DNA of 7,090 nucleotides, taken from positions 1-7,090 of the forward strand of contig CAKQXG010000112.1 of NCBI GenBank assembly GCA_934281515.1. The letters are read 5' to 3'. This DNA is from an uncultured Clostridia bacterium (GTDB lineage Bacteria > Bacillota > Clostridia > Christensenellales > CAG-314). The notes beneath the pieces were generated by a model. The model searched no databases, had not been told where the DNA came from, and saw only the letters and a list, made by a program, of their open reading frames with translations. The translations under genes were made by a program, and so were the position numbers. Below are positions 1 to 6,153 of the stretch, piece after piece. Every line of letters begins with the position of its first letter. The first letter of the stretch is position 1.

Positions 1-61
1 AGCCAATTCTCTAATTTTTACACAATTTTCAAAGAGAGGGCTGTGCCTTATTTTTAATATG

Positions 62-130
62 GAAATAGCATTTATAATCGGAGCATAAGTGACTAAATTT
101 CACAATTGACTTCATTATAAATGCTATTTC
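62..130. repeat. 17-bp perfect inverted repeat with 35-nt spacer
   Basis: The arm at 62-78 (GAAATAGCATTTATAAT) is the exact reverse complement of the arm at 114-130, and the spacer is 79-113. The element lies in a gene-free AT-rich stretch and is flanked by T-rich runs (50-55, 132-138). A 17-base perfect match is not expected by chance. It could be the terminator or RNA stem-loop of a gene lying left of the window, a small non-autonomous mobile element, or a protein-binding site. The arms are AT-rich and the loop is long, so a classical intrinsic terminator is not the best fit. Confidence 0.75.
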
Positions 131-270
131 ATTTTTTTATAATTATTATGTTTTTAGGCATTTTGTACGCAGTTATAGTTTTTGAATGAAAAACAATAAC
201 GCCATGGTGTTTGCCGCACGGGTAGTGGCTTTATTTCCGAAAAAAAAATTGCTTTCAGCGAAAAATTGTA

Positions 271-299
271 TTGACAAGCCTCGCAAAATGCCGTATAAT
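271..299 (+). promoter_or_regulatory. Consensus vegetative promoter of the TetR operon
   Basis: TTGACA at 271-276 and TATAAT at 294-299 are both exact consensus hexamers, separated by the ideal 17 bases. Transcription would start near 305-307. The promoter lies downstream of an upstream in-frame ATG (186), which supports choosing the later ATG (348) as the true start of the regulator gene. No other promoter of this quality is seen until after the permease gene, so it probably drives all four genes to 4491. Confidence 0.9.
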
Positions 300-302
300 A
301 AA

Positions 303-330
303 GTTGCAGGTGTAACGCTACGCCTGAAAC
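303..330. promoter_or_regulatory. Palindromic operator, probably for the TetR repressor
   Basis: The core 307-326 (CAGGTGTAACGCTACGCCTG) is a 20-bp palindrome with 8 of 10 matches per half, centred between 316 and 317. The symmetry continues outwards as GTT at 303-305 against AAC at 328-330. It covers the expected transcription start just behind the -10 box. TetR-family proteins commonly bind such palindromes over their own promoters, so autorepression by the adjacent gene is inferred. Confidence 0.65.
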
Positions 331-347
331 CTAAAGGATGGTTTAAT

Positions 348-926
348 ATGCCGAGAGATTTTTTGTTTACAAAAGACGAGATTGTAAAAGCCGCACTTGA
401 TTTGACAAGAGAAAAGGGTTTTGCCGCAGTTTCTACCCGTGCATTGGGAGAAAAACTCGGCACGTCGTCACGTCCGGTGTTCAGTCATTTTCAAAACATG
501 GCGGAAGTGCAAAAAGCAATTGTAGCGGCGGCAAACGATGTTTACCAATCGTACATTCGCAATGAAACGACAAGAGGTAAGTACCCGCAGTACAAGGCTA
601 CAGGTATGGCATACATACGTTTTGCACGCGAGGAGCGAGAACTGTTCAAACTGCTGTTTATGCGCGACCGTTCGCACGAGAAAGTGAAGGAAAATCCGAC
701 GGAAATGGACGAGCTTGTTGCGCTCATCGGCAAGCAAGTCGGACTTGATAAGGCAAGCGCAAAACTGTTTTATCTTGAAATGTGGGCGTACACGCACGGT
801 ATTGCCACAATGGTTGCTACGGGGTATCTCGATTGGGACGAGGCGTTGACAAGCCGTGCGCTTACCGATGTGTACCAAAGTTTAAAAGATCGTTTTCAAA
901 GCGGACAATGCGACAATAAGCAGTAA
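348..926 (+). CDS. TetR/AcrR-family transcriptional regulator
   Basis: This 192-residue protein has the usual TetR length. The N-terminal helix-turn-helix lies at about residues 10-50, with the typical pattern IVKAALDLTREKGF, then STRALGEKLGTSSRPVFSHF, in which the last part is the recognition helix. The rest is helical and would hold the ligand-binding and dimer domain; FKLLFMRDR (100-108) resembles a motif common in Firmicutes TetR proteins. The start at 348 is chosen because AAGGA (334-338) sits 9 bases before it; the longer frame from 186 would begin upstream of the promoter. The gene opens the four-gene unit, 15 bases before the hydrolase fusion. A cytoplasmic repressor of its own operon, released by a small molecule, is the likely role. 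The ligand is unknown. Confidence 0.9.
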   Translation: MPRDFLFTKDEIVKAALDLTREKGFAAVSTRALGEKLGTSSRPVFSHFQNMAEVQKAIVAAANDVYQSYIRNETTRGKYPQYKATGMAYIRFAREERELFKLLFMRDRSHEKVKENPTEMDELVALIGKQVGLDKASAKLFYLEMWAYTHGIATMVATGYLDWDEALTSRALTDVYQSLKDRFQSGQCDNKQ

Positions 927-941
927 AGTGACGGGGTTGAT

Positions 942-2606
942 ATGGTAGCAATACAATGGGTTGCGCTCGCTTTGATAGCGGCGTTTTATGTCGCATATTT
1001 TACAAAAATGATTTTGCAACGTCTTGGCGGCGTTAAGACCGACCAGATGTGCAAGGGTAACAAACCGCGTAAAATGGTTGCGGTGGAGTTGCTTATGAAA
1101 ATTGCCACTTATGCCGTCGTTGCGGTAGAGGTGGTAAGCGTGGTGTTCGACTTCCGCATGTGGCGTTCGCAATATGCTTGGATAGGCATATGCATTGCGG
1201 CGGTGGGTGTTGCCGTGTTTGTAGTTGCAATGGTCACCATGCGTGACAGTTGGCGTGCAGGCATATCCACGCAGGACAAAACCGACCTTGTAACGACGGG
1301 CATTTACCGCATCAGTCGCAATCCTGCGTTTCTCGGTTTTGACTTGATGTACATAGGCTTGCTTGTAGCTTTTTTCAACTATTTTCACCTAGTGTTTGTG
1401 CTGTTTGCCGTAACAATGTTGCATTTGCAAATTTTGCAAGAAGAAAAGTTTTTGACGGCAACTTTCGGCAAACCTTACGCGGAGTATAAAAAACGCACGG
1501 GACGATATTTTGTCTTTGACAGAGATTGCTCTGTCAAAACCAAGGTAATTGTTGCGCTTTCCGTGGTACTTTGCATTGTTCTGGTCGGAAGTGTGTTTGT
1601 TGTTTACGGTGCAGGTCAAGTCGACAAACTGCCGAAATTGACTTTCAACGAGGCATTGCAGTACACAACGGCAAACAACCCCGACGCGGTGATTACCGTC
1701 GGCGTTGTCAAGGACGGACAAACGTCGTACAAGGTGTACGGCAACAACGGTACGGAACTTCCGCTTGTGGCGCACACATACGAAATAGGCTCTCTGACCA
1801 AGACTTTTACTGCGGCTTTGGTAAATAAAGCGTTGGGCGAAGGCAAAATTGCGCTTGACGACGCGTTGGACAAGTACTTGACGTTGCCCGACGGCAAAAA
1901 ATACCCTACAATCGAGCAACTGCTTACGCACACTTCGGGTTACAGCGGTTACTACTTCGAAGCGCCTATGATTTGGAACTTTCTTGTAGGCAACAACGAC
2001 TTCTGCGGGGTAAGCAAACAGTCTGTTTTCAGCAGGGTAAGCACCCTGAATATGACTGCAAATTACGACTTCGAGTACAGCAACTTCGGCTACGCAGTGC
2101 TTGGATTGGTGCTGGAAAAAGTGTACGACGTTGACTACACAACGCTTGTAAACGGCTTTGCGCATGACGAACTGCAACTGTTAGATACGACAATCTCACG
2201 CGGAGACGGCGATCTCGGCAACTATTGGCGGTGGAAGGCAGACGACGCATACTTGGCGGCAGGTGCAATCACGTCAAATATTGACGATATGCTTGTTTAT
2301 GCAAAGCTACAATTGGCGAGTGACAATGTGTTTACGGCTTGTCACAAGTCGCTTGCCGATATCGACGCCGCTCCTTCGTCGTACAAAGAATTGGGTATCG
2401 GCATGGACGGCATAGGTATGGCGTGGATTGTCGACAAACAAAACGACATTGTGTGGCACAACGGCGGCACAGGCTACTACAACAGTTATTTGGGCTTCGA
2501 TACAAACACGGGCGTGGCGGTTGTGGTGTTGTCCAATCTTGCGCCAAGCTCCCGCATCCCTGCAACGGTATTGGGCATAAAATTGCTGAACGAGCTACGC
2601 GGGTAG
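942..2606 (+). CDS. Membrane fusion protein: isoprenylcysteine methyltransferase-like domain + serine beta-lactamase-like hydrolase
   Basis: This is a 554-residue two-domain protein. Residues 1-190 carry about five membrane segments (roughly 3-24, 48-69, 78-100, 128-146, 148-163) and the hallmarks of the ICMT/phospholipid methyltransferase family: LVTTGIYRISRNP (116-128), then EEKFL...FGKPYAEYKKRTGRYF (167-190). A hydrophobic helix at 201-223 resembles a signal anchor. Residues 228-554 form a class C beta-lactamase/PBP-like hydrolase with SLTK (284-287, Ser284 nucleophile and Lys287), YSN (379-381) and HNGG (506-509, the KTG-equivalent box). Topology fits a cytoplasmic methyltransferase site and an outward-facing hydrolase. 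The substrate could be a peptide antibiotic, peptidoglycan stem or ester; true beta-lactamase action is not shown. The start ATG has a modest GGGG box (933-936). The gene continues into the ABC genes with a 42-base gap and no terminator. Confidence 0.85.
   Translation: MVAIQWVALALIAAFYVAYFTKMILQRLGGVKTDQMCKGNKPRKMVAVELLMKIATYAVVAVEVVSVVFDFRMWRSQYAWIGICIAAVGVAVFVVAMVTMRDSWRAGISTQDKTDLVTTGIYRISRNPAFLGFDLMYIGLLVAFFNYFHLVFVLFAVTMLHLQILQEEKFLTATFGKPYAEYKKRTGRYFVFDRDCSVKTKVIVALSVVLCIVLVGSVFVVYGAGQVDKLPKLTFNEALQYTTANNPDAVITVGVVKDGQTSYKVYGNNGTELPLVAHTYEIGSLTKTFTAALVNKALGEGKIALDDALDKYLTLPDGKKYPTIEQLLTHTSGYSGYYFEAPMIWNFLVGNNDFCGVSKQSVFSRVSTLNMTANYDFEYSNFGYAVLGLVLEKVYDVDYTTLVNGFAHDELQLLDTTISRGDGDLGNYWRWKADDAYLAAGAITSNIDDMLVYAKLQLASDNVFTACHKSLADIDAAPSSYKELGIGMDGIGMAWIVDKQNDIVWHNGGTGYYNSYLGFDTNTGVAVVVLSNLAPSSRIPATVLGIKLLNELRG
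1515..1538 (+). repeat. Perfect 10-bp hairpin inside the fusion gene, at the domain junction
   Basis: TTTGACAGAG (1515-1524) and CTCTGTCAAA (1529-1538) are exact reverse complements around a 4-base loop, ATTG. The hairpin encodes residues 192-199, precisely the linker between the methyltransferase-like domain and the signal-anchor helix of the hydrolase. There is no U-tract after it, so it is not a working terminator as it stands. It could be a relic of the former intergenic region. Confidence 0.8.
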
Positions 2607-2648
2607 AACTGCAACCGAGCATGTAAGACAAAAATAAGGAAATTGTTT

Positions 2649-3341
2649 ATGATAAAAGTAACTGGTATTACAAAAACGTTCGGCATTGGCGAAAGCAAAG
2701 CCGAAGTGTTGAAAAGCATTGCCCTGCAAATTGCAGACGGCGATTTTACAGTGATCTTGGGTGCGTCCGGTTCGGGAAAATCGACGCTGTTGAATTGCCT
2801 GTCGGGACTAGAACGTGTAGATAGCGGAAGTATCGAATACGACGGCGTTAATATCACGGAGTTGTCCGACAAAGCGTTGACAAAATTTCGCAAAGATAAT
2901 ATCGGCTTTATCTTTCAGCAGTATTACTTGCTGCCCAATATGACCGTCGAGAAAAATGTCCGCATGGGCGCAGATCTTGCAAACAATGCGGATTACAGAG
3001 AAATAATCAAGGCGGTGGGGCTGGAAGAAAAACTTGCAAAATATCCGTCCGAGCTTTCGGGCGGTGAGCAACAGCGAGTATCGGTTGCACGCGCGCTTGC
3101 AAAGAAACCGAAAGTTTTGTTTTTGGACGAGCCTACAGGCGCACTTGACGAAGAAACAGGACGGCAGGTGCTTGACTATATTTGCAAGTTACACAAAGAG
3201 TATGGTTTTACCGTCATTATGGTTACGCACAACGCAAATATAGCGGAAATTGCAAATACGGTCATCAAAATGAACAGCGGTAAAATTGCAGAGATTTACA
3301 CCAACGCAACGCAAAAGACCGCTTACGGGATCGGGTGGTAA
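2649..3341 (+). CDS. ABC transporter ATP-binding protein, MacB/LolD (FtsE-like) type
   Basis: This 230-residue protein carries all motifs of an active ABC ATPase: Walker A GASGSGKST (38-46), Q-loop FQQ (89-91), signature LSGGEQQR (136-143), Walker B VLFLDEP (156-162), D-loop GALD (164-167) and the switch histidine H194 in VTHN. Sequence style and length fit the MacB/LolD/SalX group, which energises FtsX-type permeases and often works by mechanotransmission on lipids, lipoproteins or peptide antibiotics. ATG 2649 is preferred over TTG 2643 because AAGGA (2636-2640) is 8 bases from the ATG but only 2 from the TTG. The stop is 4 bases from the permease start, which indicates translational coupling and a shared complex at the cytoplasmic membrane face. 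Confidence 0.95.
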   Translation: MIKVTGITKTFGIGESKAEVLKSIALQIADGDFTVILGASGSGKSTLLNCLSGLERVDSGSIEYDGVNITELSDKALTKFRKDNIGFIFQQYYLLPNMTVEKNVRMGADLANNADYREIIKAVGLEEKLAKYPSELSGGEQQRVSVARALAKKPKVLFLDEPTGALDEETGRQVLDYICKLHKEYGFTVIMVTHNANIAEIANTVIKMNSGKIAEIYTNATQKTAYGIGW

Positions 3342-3345
3342 CGCT

Positions 3346-4491
3346 ATGGTAATCGGATTAAAAGATACCGTCAGACTGTTCGGAATAACCATTATCGCGT
3401 GCTGCGCCGTTTTTGTCTGTACGTTGTTTTTAAGTTACAATATCGACCTGGCGGCAATAAAAGACGAGATAACAACCGAAGCGGGAATGACGATGTACAA
3501 CGCGCAAGTGCTTATGGGCAGAGTGACTTCCGGCGTTTCGGGCGGTTGCCTGATTGCGACTTCCGTCGTTATGCTGTTATTCTATGTAAAAAACTATATC
3601 GGCACGCACGGAAAGGAACTCGGTATTCTTAAAGCGCTAGGCTATTCCGATATCGGGATTGCAAAGCAGTTTTGGATATTCGGACTTTCAGTATTTGTCG
3701 GTTGTGCCGTGGGTTTTGTCATCGGCTATTTATACCTGCCGACGTTTTATCAAAAACAAGCTCCTGCCTCGCAAACTCTGATTCCCGAACTCAAAGTGCA
3801 ATTTCATCCGCTGTTGACGTTTGCTTTGGTTTGTGCGCCGACAATTGCTTTTACAGTAATATCGATACTGTTCGCTTACCTTAAATTGAAGAGTCCCGTG
3901 CTTGATTTGCTCCGTGAAAAGCAGAGCGTCAAGGTCAGAATCGGTATGGACGGTAAAGGAAATACGCCTTTTTTGAAAGACTTGCGGAGCGTAACGCTCA
4001 AAAGCAGGAAAGCGTTGGTTTTCTTTGTCGCATTTTCGGCGTTTTGCTTTTCGGCAATGGTGCAGATGTCTTTTTCGATGAACGAACTTGCAAGTGAAAC
4101 ATTTGCATTGATGGTTTTGTCTATTGGACTTATTCTTGCATTTGTGACGCTGTTTCTTTCGCTTTCAAGCGTAGTCATGGGCAACACGAAAACGATTGCC
4201 ATGATGCGAGTGTTCGGTTACGACGACGCTACTTGCAGTCGTTGCATATTGGGTGCGTATCGCCCGATTTCATATATCGGTTTTGCAATCGGAACTGTAT
4301 ATCAGTACGGACTGCTTAAGCTGATGGTATCCGTAGTGTTTGCGTATGTTGGAAACGTGCCGGAGTACAGCTTTGATTTTAAGGCGCTTGTTGTCACGCT
4401 TGTACTGTTTGTATTTGTCTACGAACTGGTGATGTATCTGTATTCCCGTAGCATAAAAAGACTGTCAGTCAAGAGCATTATGTTGGAGTAA
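3346..4491 (+). CDS. ABC transporter permease with two FtsX-like units
   Basis: This 381-residue integral membrane protein has about eight predicted helices, near residues 10-31, 63-82, 107-131, 150-174, 223-243, 252-278, 303-325 and 345-368. They form two similar halves, each with one helix followed by a three-helix FtsX core. Each core has the family's cytoplasmic coupling motif: KELGILKALG at 90-99 and the weaker KTIAMMRVFG at 282-291. The first outward loop (about 32-62) is short, so the large periplasmic/extracellular domain of MacB or of 10-helix BceB-like permeases is absent. ATG 3346 is chosen because GGGTGG (3333-3338) precedes it at 7 bases; an upstream ATG at 3286 lies within the ATPase gene. 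It should pair with the ATPase just upstream to form the transporter. The substrate is unknown. Confidence 0.9.
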   Translation: MVIGLKDTVRLFGITIIACCAVFVCTLFLSYNIDLAAIKDEITTEAGMTMYNAQVLMGRVTSGVSGGCLIATSVVMLLFYVKNYIGTHGKELGILKALGYSDIGIAKQFWIFGLSVFVGCAVGFVIGYLYLPTFYQKQAPASQTLIPELKVQFHPLLTFALVCAPTIAFTVISILFAYLKLKSPVLDLLREKQSVKVRIGMDGKGNTPFLKDLRSVTLKSRKALVFFVAFSAFCFSAMVQMSFSMNELASETFALMVLSIGLILAFVTLFLSLSSVVMGNTKTIAMMRVFGYDDATCSRCILGAYRPISYIGFAIGTVYQYGLLKLMVSVVFAYVGNVPEYSFDFKALVVTLVLFVFVYELVMYLYSRSIKRLSVKSIMLE

Positions 4492-4503
4492 TAATGAAAG
4501 AGC

Positions 4504-4553
4504 TTATCTGAAACATTATGTCGTGTTCTTTGCGAAGATAGAAATTCAGATAA
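4504..4553 (+). terminator. Weak inverted repeat after the permease, possible operon end
   Basis: TTATCTGAA (4504-4512) is repeated in reverse complement at 4545-4553, with a smaller TCTT/AAGA hairpin (4527-4530 / 4535-4538) in the spacer. It begins 12 bases after the permease stop. The arms are AT-rich and an A-run rather than a T-run follows, so an efficient intrinsic terminator is doubtful. Confidence 0.3.
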
Positions 4554-4597
4554 CATAAAAATCATAACTTTGAGATTTATATAAATTGTAAAATAGA

Positions 4598-4626
4598 TTG
4601 AAGAGTATTGAGTTGTATGTTATAAT
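4598..4626 (+). promoter_or_regulatory. Promoter of the 226-residue hypothetical gene
   Basis: TATAAT at 4621-4626 is an exact -10 box, and TTGAAG at 4598-4603 is a partial -35 box 17 bases away. AAAGGG (4632-4637) serves as ribosome binding site 10 bases before ATG 4648. The gene therefore appears to be transcribed independently of the ABC operon. Confidence 0.65.
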
Positions 4627-4647
4627 CTATCAAAGGGCGGTGTTATC

Positions 4648-5328
4648 ATGATTGCAAAAATAAAAACAAAAAACGGAGTGTATAGTTCGGTTGTATTTGG
4701 CATTATAAAAAATGGGTGGAAAACGAAGGCAATAGTTATAGACGAAACTAATACTACATTGCAAATCATCAATTATTGGAGACCGCGACGTCGCGTTTTT
4801 GTTATTGATGCCAGTTGTGACGGATGGATAAAAATTAAAGACTTTGAAGGCTATGATTGGGTTTATCAGAAATTAAAGAAAAGAATTTTTAAGATACAAA
4901 TTGCCGATAAAGAAATTATTCAAAGATGTAAAGAAATGCAATCAAAGATAAAAGACTGTGAATGGCATAGTATCAAAAGCACTAAAGATATAGAAGATTT
5001 GGATACTGTAGCAATAAATTTTCACGACGGTTTTGTTACGAATATGGACGAAAAAGACGGAACGACCGTAATAGATTTTTCTGTTTGGGATTGCCATATC
5101 ATTTTGGAATTGTCGGGAGATGTTGAAACTAATTTGCATGTCAGTTGCGAGGATGAGTCTCAGGAAGAATATGTTGTAGATTTAGTAATGGATTCGCATA
5201 TGTTTTTTGAGAACGGATATATACACTGGGTTGATGTTTACGAAATTAACAATGCTAAAGAAATATACAATAGTAAGATGAATCATTATTTTAGAGCTAA
5301 AAATGTTAAATGGAAAGTTGTTGTATGA
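4648..5328 (+). CDS. Hypothetical protein, unrecognised family
   Basis: I do not recognise this 226-residue protein. It has no signal peptide or membrane helix, so it is probably cytoplasmic. The N-terminal half (1-110) is basic, with a WRPRRR stretch (44-49) and a lysine-rich segment (75-102). The C-terminal half (115-226) is acidic and strand-rich, holding NFHDGFV (124-130), FSVWDCHI (144-151) and a final NHYFRAKNVKWKV (212-224). It could be two domains. The HDG plus alternating hydrophobic strand pattern recalls small beta-rich immunity-like or DUF proteins, but that is only an impression. Base composition is clearly more AT-rich than the flanking operons, and the gene stands alone with its own promoter and a hairpin behind it. 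Both facts suggest acquired DNA. Confidence 0.8.
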   Translation: MIAKIKTKNGVYSSVVFGIIKNGWKTKAIVIDETNTTLQIINYWRPRRRVFVIDASCDGWIKIKDFEGYDWVYQKLKKRIFKIQIADKEIIQRCKEMQSKIKDCEWHSIKSTKDIEDLDTVAINFHDGFVTNMDEKDGTTVIDFSVWDCHIILELSGDVETNLHVSCEDESQEEYVVDLVMDSHMFFENGYIHWVDVYEINNAKEIYNSKMNHYFRAKNVKWKVVV

Positions 5329-5390
5329 ACAGACATATAATCGTGTAAAGTAGTCGGCACTCAAAGAGAATTTGATATTATTGACGAAAT

Positions 5391-5423
5391 GGGGACTGTC
5401 GTAAGTGGTTTGCGGCAGTCCCT
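5391..5423. terminator. Hairpin between convergent units, probable bidirectional terminator
   Basis: GGGACTGTCG (5392-5401) pairs with CGGCAGTCCC (5413-5422) over 10 base pairs, one of them G-U, with an 11-base loop. An outer G-U pair (5391/5423) can extend it. It lies 62 bases after the plus-strand stop at 5328 and 7 bases beyond the minus-strand stop at 5431. The tails (TGTTGTCGTT on plus, ATTTCGT on minus) are only moderately T-rich, so strength is uncertain. Confidence 0.6.
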
Positions 5424-5430
5424 GTTGTCG

Positions 5431-5803
5431 TTATCGATTTGTTTTAGCGCGTTTTTTGTCGGGTGTGAGCGACCAATTGGACAGCGCGATGATCAGCGGT
5501 GCCGCGGCGCAACCTGCCACAATAAATATTACGGGCAGCACGCTTCCGCAGGCAAAGTAGGACAGTGTACCTATCGCCGCGCCAAACACCAGCGAGTCCC
5601 ACGAGTATTTAATCATTTCGCCGACGATAAACTTTTCCGATTGTTTGGGCGTGACAATAAACGTCGCTTTTTTGCCAAGTATACCAAGAAAAATCGTTTT
5701 AAGCATCATAGGCGCAAGTGACGCGTACGTTGCAATGTTTACAACAAAGTAGGGCAGCAGTAGCAGAATATTTTCTGTGCGCCTGTGTCGGTTTCTTTTT
5801 CAT
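5431..5803 (-). pseudogene. Glycosyltransferase family 2 (membrane type) remnant, internally deleted and frameshifted
   Basis: The open frame from 5799 down to 5431 reads a membrane segment ILLLLPYFVVNIATYAS, then GILGKKATFIVTPKQSEKF, then two more hydrophobic segments and a basic tail ending KKRAKTNR. The ATFIVTPK motif following a membrane helix is typical of the C-terminus of membrane glycosyltransferases of family 2 (cellulose/hyaluronan synthase-like); the catalytic domain with its D, DxD and QxxRW motifs is missing. A stop (5800-5802) ends this frame upstream, yet ATG at 5803-5801 with AAGGA spaced 5 bases before it begins MKKKPTQAHRKYS in another frame, stopping after 34 codons. I infer that an old start region was joined out of frame to the gene's end. 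The ATG at 5709 could give a 92-residue product but has no good ribosome binding site. Confidence 0.6.
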
Positions 5804-5846
5804 AAGTATCCTTGTTTTGTTTTCTCTGTTGTATATTTGTGGTTGC

Positions 5847-5875
5847 AAAATATGTGTTATTTCGGCATATGGCAA
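5847..5875 (-). promoter_or_regulatory. Minus-strand promoter of the glycosyltransferase remnant
   Basis: Read on the minus strand, TTGCCA (5875-5870) and TATTTT (5852-5847) are separated by 17 bases. The -35 matches consensus at 5 of 6 and the -10 at 4 of 6. It lies about 45 bases before the ATG at 5803, which also has an AAGGA ribosome binding site, so the expression signals of the decayed gene seem to survive. Confidence 0.5.
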
Positions 5876-6046
5876 AAAAATATGCAGTAATTCGACTCGG
5901 TACGCGTAATGGCGCCGAGCGGCGAATGTGCTGCTATTTCTTTTGCGAATCTGCCGAACGTTCCCCGAAACGAATAAAAAATCCCCTCATCCTTCCGTTT
6001 GCAAAACGCTTAATCTAATATTATCAACCTTTTGTTTGTTCAGTAA

Positions 6047-6126
6047 GTCTAATCATACTAGATTGAATACTATTTTAACCTATTTGTTTTAGATTGTCAA
6101 GACGAATTGTCTAAAATTGTTAGATA
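6047..6126. promoter_or_regulatory. TTAGA/TCTAA repeat cluster, likely XRE operator region
   Basis: TTTTAGA (6087-6093) and TCTAAAA (6110-6116) are a perfect 7-bp inverted repeat 16 bases apart. A related pair TCTA (6048-6051) / TAGA (6059-6062) lies upstream and a further TTAGA at 6120-6124. ATTGTC is also directly repeated at 6093-6098 and 6106-6111. Small XRE repressors commonly autoregulate through such sites. A clear promoter is not obvious; GATAAT (6123-6128) is a possible -10 but lacks a good -35. Confidence 0.5.
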
Positions 6127-6153
6127 ATGAACAAAAAAGGGAACAAATCAATT

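Larger units (their letters stand above)
5804..6153. other. Gene-free divergent region between the remnant and the XRE gene
   Basis: This 350-base stretch separates divergent units. It holds the minus-strand promoter near 5847-5875, a weak imperfect hairpin at 5896-5919 (CTCGG/CCGAG), and from about 6010 onward an AT-rich repeat-bearing segment in front of the XRE regulator. No open frame in it has a convincing start or family resemblance. Confidence 0.5.

Noticed and set aside
186..347. In-frame N-terminal extension of the TetR gene starting at ATG 186.
   Set aside because: It starts upstream of the perfect promoter at 271-299 and would be outside the transcript; the ATG at 348 has a proper ribosome binding site and gives the normal TetR length.
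1389..2177. Long open frame on the minus strand (262 codons) opposite the fusion gene.
   Set aside because: It lies wholly inside the strongly supported hydrolase gene, has no family pattern and no ribosome binding site; it is an antisense shadow.
942..2606. Calling the fusion protein an antibiotic-resistance beta-lactamase.
   Set aside because: The SxxK, YxN and HNGG motifs are shared with esterases, D-aminopeptidases and penicillin-binding-protein-like hydrolases; nothing in the sequence shows beta-lactam hydrolysis.
3286..3345. Upstream start for the permease at ATG 3286.
   Set aside because: It would lie well inside the ATPase gene and add a hydrophilic, non-conserved leader; ATG 3346 has a ribosome binding site and the usual 4-base coupling gap.
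5389..5721. Plus-strand frame of 110 codons starting at ATG 5389 (preceded by VGTQREFDIIDE-like codons).
   Set aside because: Its body is antisense to the recognisable glycosyltransferase C-terminus, its start lies in the terminator hairpin, and the composition (many Arg, Cys, His) is typical of a shadow frame. The short stretch before it is too small to judge.
5996..6008. Small palindrome CGTTT-GCA-AAACG as a terminator.
   Set aside because: The stem is only 5 bp, no T-run follows, and no gene ends nearby.
5718..6018. Two overlapping plus-strand frames with hydrophobic stretches.
   Set aside because: They overlap the minus-strand remnant and its promoter, lack ribosome binding sites and resemble no family.
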